From Jannaschia sp. GRR-S6-38 (lineage in GTDB: Bacteria > Pseudomonadota > Alphaproteobacteria > Rhodobacterales > Rhodobacteraceae), in the NCBI RefSeq assembly GCF_029853695.1, contig NZ_CP122537.1, positions 1,426,001-1,490,000 of the forward strand: 64,000 nucleotides of DNA. The letters are read 5' to 3'. The notes under the pieces were generated by a model. The model did not search any database and was not told where the DNA came from. It worked only from the letters and a program-made list of their open reading frames with translations. Position numbers and translations under genes: made by a program. Each line of letters starts with the position of its first letter. Position 1 is the stretch's first letter. Below, piece by piece: positions 8,989 to 17,958 of the stretch.

Positions 8989-9961
8989 GGCTCAGGGCGC
9001 GGGCGTGCCCCCCGCGCAGCACCTCGGCCATCTTCGGCGCATCGATATTGCCGCCGCACAGGATCACCGCGACCTCGCGCCCGGCCATCGCCGCCCGCTC
9101 CTGCATCAACCCGGCCAGCGGCGCGGCGCCCGCGCCTTCGGCGGCGTGGTGGCAAGCCGTCCAGGTCAGGCGGATCGCCTCGGCCAGCTCGTCCTCGGTC
9201 ACCGACAGGATCCGCGCCGCGCCCGCGGCATAGATCGCCAGCGCCTCGGGCACCGCGACCCGCACCGCCATCCCGTCCGCGAAGGTGCGCGCGTCGTTGC
9301 AGGCCACCGGCCGCCCTGCCTCGGCCGACAGCTTCGCCACCGGCGCGCCTTCGGACACCACGCCCACGATCTCGGCCCGGTGGCCCAGCGCGTCACGCGC
9401 CGCGATGCAGCCGCAGATCCCCGAACCGCAGCCGATCGGGACGTAGAGCGTCTCGATCTGCGGGTGCTCGGACAGAAGCTCCAGCGCATAGGTGGCGACC
9501 CCGCGCACAAGTTCGCGGTGGAAGGGCGGCACGATGAACAGCCCCTCGGCCTCGGCCACGCGGAAGGCCTCCTCGCGCGCGGCGTCGAAATCGGCGCCGT
9601 GGACGCGCAGCTCGGCGCCCCAGGCCGCCATCGCGGCGTTCTTCTCGGGCGAATTGCCCTCGGGCACGTAGACCACCGCCCGCAACCCCGCGGCCACCGC
9701 CGCCCGCGCCTGGCTCTGCCCGTGATTGCCGCGCGTGGCGGTGCAGATCCCCGGACAGTCGGGATGCGTGCGCCGCAGCCAATCGATGAAGGTCACGCCG
9801 CCGCGCACCTTGAAGGCCCCGGTCGGATTGGCGTTCTCGTGCTTGACCACCACCCGCGCGCCCGTCGCGCGGTCGAGAAGCGGCCAGCGCAGCTGCGGGC
9901 TCGGCGGCACCGACCGATGCACGAGATCCGCCGCCGCTTGCAGCTCGGACAGGTCGAACAT
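8915..9961 (-). CDS. PLP-dependent threonine dehydratase-like enzyme with altered C-terminus
   Basis: Fold type II PLP enzyme (serine/threonine dehydratase family). The PLP lysine lies in PTGAFKVRGG (about K51), with the substrate loop ATRGNHGQS and the phosphate-binding VPIGCGSGICG near residue 178. The last 26 or so residues (ARALSLRSVRSRS onward) are Arg-rich, unlike the family, and lie antisense to the end of the convergent gene. With five instead of six G in the minus-strand run at 9013-9008 the protein would end GGTPAP at a TGA (8994-8992) just outside that gene. A frameshift is therefore likely. It lies downstream of dctPQM and probably acts on a hydroxy amino acid imported by it, which is inference. 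Confidence 0.85.
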   Translation of the reverse strand: MFDLSELQAAADLVHRSVPPSPQLRWPLLDRATGARVVVKHENANPTGAFKVRGGVTFIDWLRRTHPDCPGICTATRGNHGQSQARAAVAAGLRAVVYVPEGNSPEKNAAMAAWGAELRVHGADFDAAREEAFRVAEAEGLFIVPPFHRELVRGVATYALELLSEHPQIETLYVPIGCGSGICGCIAARDALGHRAEIVGVVSEGAPVAKLSAEAGRPVACNDARTFADGMAVRVAVPEALAIYAAGAARILSVTEDELAEAIRLTWTACHHAAEGAGAAPLAGLMQERAAMAGREVAVILCGGNIDAPKMAEVLRGGHARALSLRSVRSRSCGGGRAGREWRGRSRS

Positions 9962-9967
9962 GGCGCC

Positions 9968-10016
9968 CTCCTCCTCTGGCCGGACATCGCTCGGGGGTCC
10001 GGGAGCCGCGCCCCCG
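9968..10016 (+). repeat. Dispersed intergenic repeat, copy B
   Basis: Shares CTCCTCTGGCCGGACATCGC, then TCGGGGGTCCGGG, with copy A (3827-3873) and, inverted, with copy C (44491-44553). It occupies almost all of the gap between dctM and the PLP-enzyme gene. The terminal hairpin is less perfect than in copy A. Confidence 0.6.
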
Positions 10017-10019
10017 CCG

Positions 10020-11330
10020 CTACAACAAGAACAGCGTGATCGCCGGGAAGGCCACCAGGATCGCCACGCGCACGATGTCGGAGCCCACGAAATAGATCAC
10101 CGCGCGATAGGTTTGCAGCATCGGCGTCCCGCGATCCATCGCATTGATGACGAACAGGTTCATGCCCACGGGCGGCGTGATCAGCCCGACCTCGACCACG
10201 ATCAGAACCAGAATGCCGAACCAGATCGCCACGTGTTCGGCCGTCATTCCGAAATCCAGCGCCGCGACGACCGGAAAGAAGATCGGGATGGTCAGCAGGA
10301 TCATCGACAGCGAGTCCATCAGGCAGCCGAAGACCAAGTAGAAGACCAGGATCACCACCAGCACCGTGACCGGCGCGAAGCCCTGGGTGACCACCCATTG
10401 CGACATCTCCTGCGGCACTTGGGTGAGCGCGAGGAAGCCGTTGTAGATCCCCGCGCCCAGCACGATGAAGAAGATCATCGCGGTCGATTTGGCGGTGACC
10501 ATGAAGCTCTCGATCAGGGTCCGGCCGGTCAGTCCGCCATTGACCAGCGCGATCAGCCCGGTGCCCAGCGCGCCAACCGCTGCGCCCTCGGTTGGCGTGA
10601 AGATGCCGCCATAGATGCCGCCGACCACCGCGACGAAGACGACCAGCACCGGCCAGACCGCGGCCAGCAGGCGGAAGCGTTCGCCCATCGGGATGGCCTC
10701 GCGCGTGCCGGCTGCGGCGGGGTTGCGGCGCACGTAGATCGAGATCGCGATCACGTAGCCCAGCGCCGCCAGCAGGCCGGGGACGAAGGCCGCGAGGAAC
10801 AGCTTGGCGATGTTCTGCTCGGTCAGGATGGCATAGATCACCAGCACCACCGAGGGCGGGATCAGGATGCCCAGCGTGCCGCCCGCCGCCAGCGTCGCCG
10901 TCGAGAAGCCGCCGTCATAGCCGTAGCGGCGCAGCTCCGGCAGGGCGACGCGCCCCATCGTGGCTGCCGTCGCCAGCGACGAGCCGCAGATCGCGCCGAA
11001 CCCCGCGCAGGCGCCCACCGCCGCCATCGCCACCCCGCCCCGCCGATGGCCGAGGAAGCCCTCGGCCGCGCGGAACAGCGCCTGGCTCATGCCGCCCAGC
11101 GTCGCGAAATGCCCCATCAGCAGGAACATCGGGATGATCGACAGCGAGTAGCTGGAAAAGGTCGAGTAGGTCTCGTTCTTCAGCCGCGACAGCGCCACGA
11201 CATTGCCCCCGGTGACCAGCCACAGGCCCGCGAGCCCGGTCAGGAACATCGCCAGCCCGATCGGCACGCGCAGGAAGATCAGCGCCATCAGCGCCGGGAA
11301 GGACCACAGGCCGATGGCCAGATCGGTCAA
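10020..11330 (-). CDS. dctM: TRAP transporter large permease subunit (DctM)
   Basis: A 436-residue inner-membrane protein, the sodium-coupled transport subunit of a tripartite ATP-independent periplasmic transporter. It is hydrophobic throughout, with about 11-12 predicted helices and DctM-type segments (FLRVPIGLAMFLTGLAGL, SSYSLSIIPMFLLMGHFATLGG, GGTLGILIPPSVVLVIYA, LITPPVGMNLFVINA). The start is a TTG whose last two bases overlap the dctQ stop (TTGA); the first in-frame ATG would remove the start of helix 1. Coupled to dctQ and fed by the dctP binding protein. Confidence 0.94.
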   Translation of the reverse strand: MTDLAIGLWSFPALMALIFLRVPIGLAMFLTGLAGLWLVTGGNVVALSRLKNETYSTFSSYSLSIIPMFLLMGHFATLGGMSQALFRAAEGFLGHRRGGVAMAAVGACAGFGAICGSSLATAATMGRVALPELRRYGYDGGFSTATLAAGGTLGILIPPSVVLVIYAILTEQNIAKLFLAAFVPGLLAALGYVIAISIYVRRNPAAAGTREAIPMGERFRLLAAVWPVLVVFVAVVGGIYGGIFTPTEGAAVGALGTGLIALVNGGLTGRTLIESFMVTAKSTAMIFFIVLGAGIYNGFLALTQVPQEMSQWVVTQGFAPVTVLVVILVFYLVFGCLMDSLSMILLTIPIFFPVVAALDFGMTAEHVAIWFGILVLIVVEVGLITPPVGMNLFVINAMDRGTPMLQTYRAVIYFVGSDIVRVAILVAFPAITLFLL

Positions 11331-11911
11331 TGATCGGCCTCCTCGGATGGCAGGATCAGCGCGCCGGTCACCAGCTCGGCCACCCGCACGGCGGCCACGT
11401 AGCAGGCGGCGAAGGCGGCCACGACCGCCCCCGACAGCGCCGCGGCATAGGCCCACCAGATCGGAAACTGGATCAGGTAGGTCGTCTCGCCGTAGCGCAT
11501 CTTGGCCTCGGTCCCCAGCCAGAGCTGCCGCGCGATCAGGATCAGCACGGCCGCGAAAACCAGAGCCCAGAGCGCCATCAATCCCCCGTTCACCCGCGGC
11601 CCCAGCGCCCGGGTGAAGATGTCGACGCTGGCATGCGCGCCGGTGAGCTGGGTGATCGGCAGGAAGGCGAAGATCACGAAGGCCATGCCGGCCTCGACCA
11701 GCTCGAAATCGCCGTTGATCGGGCCCACGCCCAGCCCCAGAACGAAGCCCGACAGCGCGGGCAGCGTCGTCTCGACCCAGTCGGCATGCATCCAGCCGTT
11801 GATCGCCCGGCCCGCGACCGAGGCGCAAGTCAGCCCGATCAGCCCCGTCAGGACCAGCCCGCCCAGCACGGCCATCAGCCGCGCCAGCGCCTCGACGATC
11901 CGTCCCAGCAT
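11327..11911 (-). CDS. dctQ: TRAP transporter small permease subunit (DctQ)
   Basis: A 194-residue membrane protein with four hydrophobic helices, the usual DctQ topology. The family-like region after helix 2 reads FELVEAGMAFVIFAFLPITQLTGAHASVDIF. It docks the DctM subunit and is required for transport. The dctM start overlaps its stop. It is separated from dctP by 73 bp that hold a strong stem-loop, a layout that lets dctP mRNA be more abundant than dctQM. Confidence 0.93.
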   Translation of the reverse strand: MLGRIVEALARLMAVLGGLVLTGLIGLTCASVAGRAINGWMHADWVETTLPALSGFVLGLGVGPINGDFELVEAGMAFVIFAFLPITQLTGAHASVDIFTRALGPRVNGGLMALWALVFAAVLILIARQLWLGTEAKMRYGETTYLIQFPIWWAYAAALSGAVVAAFAACYVAAVRVAELVTGALILPSEEADH

Positions 11912-11937
11912 GCCCGCACCCCCTGCCTGTCAAGCGA

Positions 11938-11968
11938 AGGGGCCGCGCCCCAGCGGTGCGCGGCCCCT
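11938..11968 (-). other. Intercistronic stem-loop between dctP and dctQ
   Basis: Perfect 10-bp G+C stem: arms 11938-11947 (AGGGGCCGCG) and 11959-11968 (CGCGGCCCCT), with an 11-nt loop. On the minus strand it follows the dctP stop and is not followed by a T-run. It is therefore more likely an mRNA-stabilising or processing element than a terminator. Confidence 0.7.
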
Positions 11969-11984
11969 CGCCCGGACCCTAGCC

Positions 11985-13013
11985 TCAGCCCTCGTATTCG
12001 TCCATCAGGCGGCGGGCCTCGTCGATTAGCATCTGGCCGTCGATGCCCTTCTCCGCCATCTCGGCCAGCCAGGCGTCGTAGACGGGCTGCGCCGCCTCCC
12101 GCCAGGCCGCCGCGTCGGCTTCCGAGACGGTGACGATGTTGTTTCCCGCATCGGCCGCGATCTTGCGCGAGGGGACGTCCGCATCCGCCTGCGTGCCGCC
12201 CGCGAAGACCGAGAATTCGAGGCCCGAATTGTCGTCGATCACCTGCTTCAGGTCGTCGGGCAGGCTCTCGTACTTGGCCTTGTTCATCGCCAGCACGAAA
12301 GTGACGTTATAGAGATGGTTGCCCTCGAACTCGGTGTGGTTCTGCACCAGCTCGGGGATCTTCAGCGCCGGCGTCACCTCCCAGGGGATGGTGGTGCCGT
12401 CGATCACGCCCTTCGACAGCGCCTCGGGGATCGCCGGAACCGGCATGCCCACGGGCGTCGCGCCCAGCGCCTCGATCAGCGAATTCACCTGCCGGGTCGC
12501 ACCGCGGATCTTCATGCCCTGCATGTCGTCGGGCGTGATGATCTCCTTGTTGGCGTGGATCATGCCCGGCCCGTGGATCCAGGTGCCCAGGATATGCACG
12601 TCGGCGAACTCGTCCTGCATGTGCTCCTGGTACATCTGCCAATAGGCGGCCGATCCGGCGCGCGCGTCGGTTACCATGAAGGGCAGCTCGAACACCTCGG
12701 TCGAGGGGAAGCGGCCGGGCGTGTAGCCCACCACCGTCCAGACCACGTCGGCCACGCCGTCGATCGCCTGGTCCATCAGCTGCGGCGGCGAGCCGCCCAG
12801 CTGCATGGAGGGATAGCGCTCGACCTCGATGCGCCCGCCCGAGGCCTCCTCGACATTGTCGGCCCAGACGTCGAGGATCAGCTTCGGCACGTTGGCCTGC
12901 GCGGGCAGGAACTGGTGCAGCTTCAGCGTCACCTCCTGCGCCAGCGCGGGCAGCGCGGTGACGGTGAGCGCGGCGCCGGTCAGCAAGCCGGCGAGGGTTC
13001 TGCGGCAAATCAT
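11985..13013 (-). CDS. dctP: TRAP transporter solute-binding protein (DctP)
   Basis: A 342-residue periplasmic substrate-binding protein. The signal peptide (about 1-25) ends ALPALAQ. DctP-fold landmarks follow: LDVWADNVEEASGGRIEVERYPSMQLGG, the carboxylate-binding Arg region MKIRGATRQVNSLIEALGATPVGMP, and EALSKGVIDGTTIPWEV. Substrates of this fold are organic or amino acids anchored by the conserved Arg. The linked PLP enzyme hints at a hydroxy or amino acid. It is the first gene of dctPQM, with a palindrome about 100 bp upstream. Confidence 0.93.
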   Translation of the reverse strand: MICRRTLAGLLTGAALTVTALPALAQEVTLKLHQFLPAQANVPKLILDVWADNVEEASGGRIEVERYPSMQLGGSPPQLMDQAIDGVADVVWTVVGYTPGRFPSTEVFELPFMVTDARAGSAAYWQMYQEHMQDEFADVHILGTWIHGPGMIHANKEIITPDDMQGMKIRGATRQVNSLIEALGATPVGMPVPAIPEALSKGVIDGTTIPWEVTPALKIPELVQNHTEFEGNHLYNVTFVLAMNKAKYESLPDDLKQVIDDNSGLEFSVFAGGTQADADVPSRKIAADAGNNIVTVSEADAAAWREAAQPVYDAWLAEMAEKGIDGQMLIDEARRLMDEYEG

Positions 13014-13113
13014 GTGTCATCCTCCCTGATGCACGTATCGCGTGAGCGCGGGTCTTCGGGCCCGCGTCATGCCCGGGATTGAATACGCGCGGGCAACGGA
13101 TGTGAAGAGGGAG

Positions 13114-13127
13114 GTTGCAACTGCAAC
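13114..13127. promoter_or_regulatory. Palindrome upstream of dctP (candidate operator)
   Basis: GTTGCA-AC-TGCAAC, a perfect 6-bp inverted repeat with a 2-bp centre, about 100 bp before the dctP ATG in an otherwise unremarkable gap. Position and symmetry suit a dimeric repressor site. No regulator is assigned. Confidence 0.4.
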
Positions 13128-13185
13128 GATTTCGGGCGGTCGGCGCGAAACAGCATCGGGCAACGCCCGACAACGCCGCCAGCCG

Positions 13186-15246
13186 CTAGCGCCGCCCCTC
13201 GCGCAGCCAGGCGAAGGTCGACAGCGCGCCCGCAAGCAGCAGAAACAGCCAGGCGGGCACCAGCGACAGCACCCGGATGTCGGCCGTCAGGTAGGCGTCG
13301 CGCGGCGTCCAGCCCAGCCAGCCGCGGCCCGCGGCAGTGCGCCCCGCGCGGACCGGCCGCAGGTCGGGCACGCCGTCCTCCACCGCCACGCGCCCGCCAT
13401 CGGTCGCGTCCATCGCGCCCGCCAGCACCGCGTCGGTGGCGATCGTCTCGACGAATTCGCGCGGCGCGGCGGGGCCGAGGCCGATCACCGTGGTCCGCTC
13501 GCCCTCCTCCAGCCGGTAGAGGCCCTGCTGCGCGCCGGTCAGCCGCGCGGTGAAGCGGCCCGGAAGCTCCTCCTCCAGCACCAGCTCCGAGACCGTGCCG
13601 TCCGGCGCCGTCACCGTCACCGCGCCGGGCGCCTCGCCCAGCGTGCGCCGCGTCACCGTGATCTCCTGGCCCAGCGCCGCGGCGGTCAGCGCCTCCTCTT
13701 CCAGCTCGGGCTCCTGCATCAGCCAATGCGCCAGCCGCCGCAAGAGCTCCGCCTGCGGGCCGCCGCCCTCGTAGCCGCGATCCCAGAGCCACACCTGGTC
13801 CGACCCCAGAAGCGCCACGCGCCCGGCCTTCACCCGGTCGAGGATCAGGAGCGGCTCGCCCTCCAGCCCGTCCATCACCACCTGCGACTCGGGCGCGGCC
13901 TCGACCTGCACCTGCCGGAACCAGCGGCCCCAGGGCTCGCCATCGGCGCCATAGTCGTCGGGCAGCGCCTCGGTCACGGGATGCTTCTCGCCCAGATCGG
14001 ACACGGCGGGGCGGAAGCCTTCCTCCAGCACGATGGCGGTGGGCACGGCGGGGAGGATCTCGGACAGGGGCGAGCGGAAGATGGAATCGGCGGTCGCGAA
14101 ATCGGGCCCCGCCGCGACCAGCAGCGCGCCGCCCTGCTCGACATAGTTGCGCACGTTGTCGAGATAGACGCCCGGCAGGATCCCGCGCCGCTGGTAGCGG
14201 TCGAAGATGATCAGGTCGAACTCGTCGATCTTCTCGAAGAACAGCTCGCGCGTCGGGAAGGCGATCAGCGACAGCTCGGTCACCGGTACGCCGTCCTGCT
14301 TGCCCGGCGGCCGCAGGATCGTGAAATGCACCAGGTCCACGGCAGCATCCGCCTTCAGCAGGTTGCGCCAGGTGCGCTGCCCCGGATGGGGCTCGCCCGA
14401 GACCAGCAGCACGCGCAGCCGGTCGCGCACGCCGTTGATCTGGATCACGGCGGCGTTGTTGCGGTCGGTCAGCTCGCCCGCGGCTTCGGGCGTGCGGAAC
14501 TCGATCACGTTGCGCCCGCCATGGGGCAGCGCGATGGGCAGCGGCAGGTCGCGGCCCACCGGCACGCGGTAGCTGCGCGGCTGGCCGCCATCGACGGCCA
14601 GGATCACCTCCGCCTCGTCGCCCAAGCCCGCGGGCACCGCGCCCTGGTCCTCGATCCGCAGCGTGATCTCGAACTCCTCGCCCAGGATCGCGAAGGCCGG
14701 CGCGTTCGACACGATCAGCCGGCGGTCCCAATCGGCTTCGCGCCCGGTGCGCAGCAGGTGCAGCGGCGCGGGCAGATCGGGGGCGAGGCCTGCGTCATGC
14801 ACCTGCCCGTCCGAGACGATCACCGCGCCCGCCACCCGGTCGCGCGGCACCTCGGCCAGAAGCTCCGAAAGCGCGGTCATGGCCAGCGTGCCCTCGTCGC
14901 CCTCGCCGTCGCCCACGCGGGCCACGCGCGTGTCCAGCCCGTCGGCCTCCGCCTCCTCGAGCAGGCCTTCCAGCGCCGCGGCGGTCTGCGCGGGCCGGTC
15001 CGAGAGCTGCTGCGACGCGCTCTCGTCCACCACGATCAGCAGGATGTCCGACAAGGGCTCGCGATCCTCGGTCTGCAGGCTCGGATCCAGCAGCGCGACG
15101 ACCAGCACCGCCCCCGCCAGCATCCGCAGCCACCAGCCCGGCAGCCCGCGCCACGCGGCGAGCAGGCAGAGCAGCGCCACCAGCGCGGCCAGCGCGCCGA
15201 TGGCCCAGAGCGGCAGGAGCGGGTCGAAGATGATATCGCGCGCCAT
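13186..15246 (-). CDS. Large membrane protein with glutamine-amidotransferase-like domain (MoxR operon)
   Basis: A 686-residue protein. Two N-terminal helices (about 13-30 and 38-55) precede a VWA-like start (ILLIVVDESASQQL) and Ig-like strands. A class I glutamine-amidotransferase-like region follows in the middle (LRVLLVSGEPHPGQR, DLIIFDRYQRRGILPG, NYVEQGGALLVAAGPDF). A final membrane helix lies near the C-terminus (LSLVPAWLFLLLAGALSTFAW). I see no catalytic Cys-His-Glu triad, so it is probably not an enzyme. It is the last gene of the MoxR/DUF58/DUF4159 unit and follows its neighbour with no gap. A role in cell-envelope assembly or stress is plausible but unproven. Confidence 0.8.
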   Translation of the reverse strand: MARDIIFDPLLPLWAIGALAALVALLCLLAAWRGLPGWWLRMLAGAVLVVALLDPSLQTEDREPLSDILLIVVDESASQQLSDRPAQTAAALEGLLEEAEADGLDTRVARVGDGEGDEGTLAMTALSELLAEVPRDRVAGAVIVSDGQVHDAGLAPDLPAPLHLLRTGREADWDRRLIVSNAPAFAILGEEFEITLRIEDQGAVPAGLGDEAEVILAVDGGQPRSYRVPVGRDLPLPIALPHGGRNVIEFRTPEAAGELTDRNNAAVIQINGVRDRLRVLLVSGEPHPGQRTWRNLLKADAAVDLVHFTILRPPGKQDGVPVTELSLIAFPTRELFFEKIDEFDLIIFDRYQRRGILPGVYLDNVRNYVEQGGALLVAAGPDFATADSIFRSPLSEILPAVPTAIVLEEGFRPAVSDLGEKHPVTEALPDDYGADGEPWGRWFRQVQVEAAPESQVVMDGLEGEPLLILDRVKAGRVALLGSDQVWLWDRGYEGGGPQAELLRRLAHWLMQEPELEEEALTAAALGQEITVTRRTLGEAPGAVTVTAPDGTVSELVLEEELPGRFTARLTGAQQGLYRLEEGERTTVIGLGPAAPREFVETIATDAVLAGAMDATDGGRVAVEDGVPDLRPVRAGRTAAGRGWLGWTPRDAYLTADIRVLSLVPAWLFLLLAGALSTFAWLREGRR

Positions 15247-17958
15247 TCAGTTCCCCAGCCGGTCCAGAAGGGCGGGCACGTGCACCTGGTCGGATTTGTA
15301 GTTCCCCGACAGCACATGCATCACCAGGTTCACCCCAAAGCGATAGGCGATCTCGCGCTGCTGTTCGCCCGCGAAGCCGCGCCCGATGGGCAGCAGCGTC
15401 CGGCCCGCATCGTCCACCGCCCAGGCCGCCGCCCAGTCGTTCGCGCCGATCACCACCGGGGTGACGCCGTCGTTGAGCTCGCGGAAGGGCATGCCCTCGA
15501 CGGGCGGCGTGTCGGGCGAGGCTTCGACCCAGACCTCGCGCGAATTGTAGCGGCCCGGGAAGTCCTGCAGCAGGTAGAAGCTGCGCGTCATCACGTGATC
15601 CTCGGGCAGCGGCTCCAGCGGCGGGATGTCCAGCGGCGCGGCGATGTCGCGCAGCCGCTGGCTCGCCGGCGAGGTCGAGCCGAAGCCCCCCAGATCCGCG
15701 TCGCGCGTGTCGAAGACGATCATGCCGCCGCCCCGCAGGTAGCGGTTGAGCCGGGCATAGGCCGCGTCCGAAGGGATCGGCTGATCGGCGGTCACCGGCC
15801 AGTAGAGCAGCGGGTAGAAGGCCAGCTCGTCGGTCTCGAGATCCACGCCGCGCGGCAGGTCCGGCTCGACCGAGGTGCGCGCGGTCAGCACCGCCGACAG
15901 CCCCGTCAGCCCGGCCAACGCCACCTCGTCGGTGCGCGCGTCGCCGGTCACGACATGGGCCAGCACGACCTCGCCGGGGATCGGCTCGGCCTGCGCCTGC
16001 GCGGGTCCCGGCCCCTGCGCCAGAAGGGCGGCCAGCGCGACGGCCGCGGCGCCCGTGGCGCCCCGGCGCAGCCGCCCGCCCAGCCAGAGCGAGGCCAGCG
16101 CATCGACGGCCAGCAGGATCATCGCCAGCGCCAGCAGCGGCGGCATCAGGTCGGTCTCGGGCGCGCGCTCCAGCCCTTCGACCACCGTGCCCGCCGGGTA
16201 GCGGGCCGGCGCGAGCGTGTCGCCGGTGTCGAGCACGTTGACCGCCAAGCTCTGCCCCGGACCCTCGTAGAGCCCGGGCGGCAGCTCCGCCGACGGCTCC
16301 GGGCTGGCCAGCGCCTCGCCCGGCACGCCCGCCATGGTGCCCGCGTCCCGCGCCGTTCCGAACCCGTCCAGCACCACGCGCGGCACCCATGTCGTGCCCT
16401 CCAGCTCCTCGACCTCGGGCCGCGCGGGGCGGGTCGAGACGGCGAGCCGCTCCAGCATCTGCACAAACAGGCCCGACAGCGGCAGCGTCGACCATTCCGC
16501 GTTGGCGGTGACGTGGAACAGCACCACCTGCCCCTGTCCCAGCGGCTTGCGGGTGACCAGCGGCGTGCCGTCGGCCAGCGCGGCGATCGCGCGGTCCGAC
16601 AGGGTCGGGTCGGGCTGCGCCACGACCTGACTCGACACGGTGACGTCCTCGGGGATCGCCAGCCCGAAGAAGGGCGAGGCCTCGTCGAAGGGCCGCAGCG
16701 TCTTGGGCTCGCCCCAGCTCAGCGTGCCGCCGATCGACCGCCCGCCGGAGCGTAGCCGCACCGGCATCAGCGTGGCCTCCTCCGACCGGCTCAGGTCCGA
16801 GGCCGCGAGCGTCGGTCCGGCGAAGCGCAGCAGAAGCCCGCCGTCGCGCACCCAATCCTCGACCTGCGCGGTCTCGGCGGGCGACAGCCGCGCCACGTCG
16901 GCCAGCACCAGGACATCGGGCTGCGCGGGCAGCAGCGTCTCCAGGTCGCCCTCGATCAGGTCGGCGGTCGGCTCCAGCGCATTGCGCAGGTAGTAGAGCG
17001 GCGAGAGCAGGTCCTGCGCTTCGTCCCCCGCCTGCGTCAGCAGCGCCACCTCGCGCCGCGCGAGGCTGTCATCGGTCAGGCTGACCGCCCCGGCCGCGCG
17101 TTCGCCCGCGATCTCGAAGCGCTGCACGCGGTTGCGCAGTTCGGGCGGCAGCGACAGCTCCAGCTCCGCCTCCGACGCGCCCGCGGCGAAGTCCATCTCG
17201 GCCACCGCCAGTTCGGTCAGCGCGCCCGACGGCCCCGGCCCGATGGCCCGGATCGGCATCGTCCGCGCGCCCACGTCGCCCGACCGCAACACGGTCAGCG
17301 CGATCAGCCCGTCGGCATAGCGCGCCGGCGTCAGGCCCAGCACCGGCCGCCCGCTGTCGATCACGCGGGCCGCCAGCGCGTCGCGTCCCGGCCGGTCCAG
17401 CCCGTCGGACACCCAGACCAGCTCGGCCCCGCCCATGTCGTAGCCCTCCAGCGCCGCATAATCCGGCGCCCAGGGGCGCGGCCGGATCGAAGGCAGCCGC
17501 CCGATCCAGGCCTCGGCGGATTGCAGCGGCAGCGTCTCGGGCAGCGGGTCGGCCAGCGGCAGCACGGCGGCCACGCGCCCGGCACGCGCCGCGTCGCGCA
17601 GCATCGCCTCGACCCGCGCGATCCGCGCCGGCCAGTCGCGCGCCGAGGCCCAGGAGGCGTCCATCACCACCACCAGCGGCCCGGTCCCCGTGCCCGCCGC
17701 GCGCGGGTTCAGAACCGGGCCCGCGAAGCCCAGGATCACCGCCGCCAGCGCCAGCATCCGCAGCATCAGCAGCCACCAGGGCGTGGTCGCGGTCTGGCTC
17801 TCGTCGTCCTTCAGGCCCAGCAGAAGCACGATGCCCGGAAAGCGCCGCCGGATCGGCGCGGGCGGCACCGCGCGCAGCAGCCACCACAGGATCGGCAGCA
17901 GAACCAGCGCCAGCAGCAGCAGCGGCGCCGTGAAGGCGAGGTTTCCGAGGCCGTTCAC
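15247..17958 (-). CDS. BatA-like/DUF4159 domain membrane protein
   Basis: A 903-residue protein. The N-terminus carries the aerotolerance-regulator (BatA N-terminal) pattern: a helix, then PAPIRRRFPGIVLLLGL and a second helix. A VWA-like segment begins LVVVMDASWASARDWP. A GATase-like middle includes DVLVLADVARLSPAE and LLRFAGPTL. After a membrane helix near 640-660, the C-terminal 220 residues are DUF4159 (DELAFYPLLYWPVTADQ, NRYLRGGGMIVFDTRD). The GTG start overlaps the preceding stop (GTGA); the next upstream ATG would overlap DUF58 by about 100 nt. It works with MoxR and DUF58, probably as an envelope complex. Confidence 0.88.
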   Translation of the reverse strand: MNGLGNLAFTAPLLLLALVLLPILWWLLRAVPPAPIRRRFPGIVLLLGLKDDESQTATTPWWLLMLRMLALAAVILGFAGPVLNPRAAGTGTGPLVVVMDASWASARDWPARIARVEAMLRDAARAGRVAAVLPLADPLPETLPLQSAEAWIGRLPSIRPRPWAPDYAALEGYDMGGAELVWVSDGLDRPGRDALAARVIDSGRPVLGLTPARYADGLIALTVLRSGDVGARTMPIRAIGPGPSGALTELAVAEMDFAAGASEAELELSLPPELRNRVQRFEIAGERAAGAVSLTDDSLARREVALLTQAGDEAQDLLSPLYYLRNALEPTADLIEGDLETLLPAQPDVLVLADVARLSPAETAQVEDWVRDGGLLLRFAGPTLAASDLSRSEEATLMPVRLRSGGRSIGGTLSWGEPKTLRPFDEASPFFGLAIPEDVTVSSQVVAQPDPTLSDRAIAALADGTPLVTRKPLGQGQVVLFHVTANAEWSTLPLSGLFVQMLERLAVSTRPARPEVEELEGTTWVPRVVLDGFGTARDAGTMAGVPGEALASPEPSAELPPGLYEGPGQSLAVNVLDTGDTLAPARYPAGTVVEGLERAPETDLMPPLLALAMILLAVDALASLWLGGRLRRGATGAAAVALAALLAQGPGPAQAQAEPIPGEVVLAHVVTGDARTDEVALAGLTGLSAVLTARTSVEPDLPRGVDLETDELAFYPLLYWPVTADQPIPSDAAYARLNRYLRGGGMIVFDTRDADLGGFGSTSPASQRLRDIAAPLDIPPLEPLPEDHVMTRSFYLLQDFPGRYNSREVWVEASPDTPPVEGMPFRELNDGVTPVVIGANDWAAAWAVDDAGRTLLPIGRGFAGEQQREIAYRFGVNLVMHVLSGNYKSDQVHVPALLDRLGN

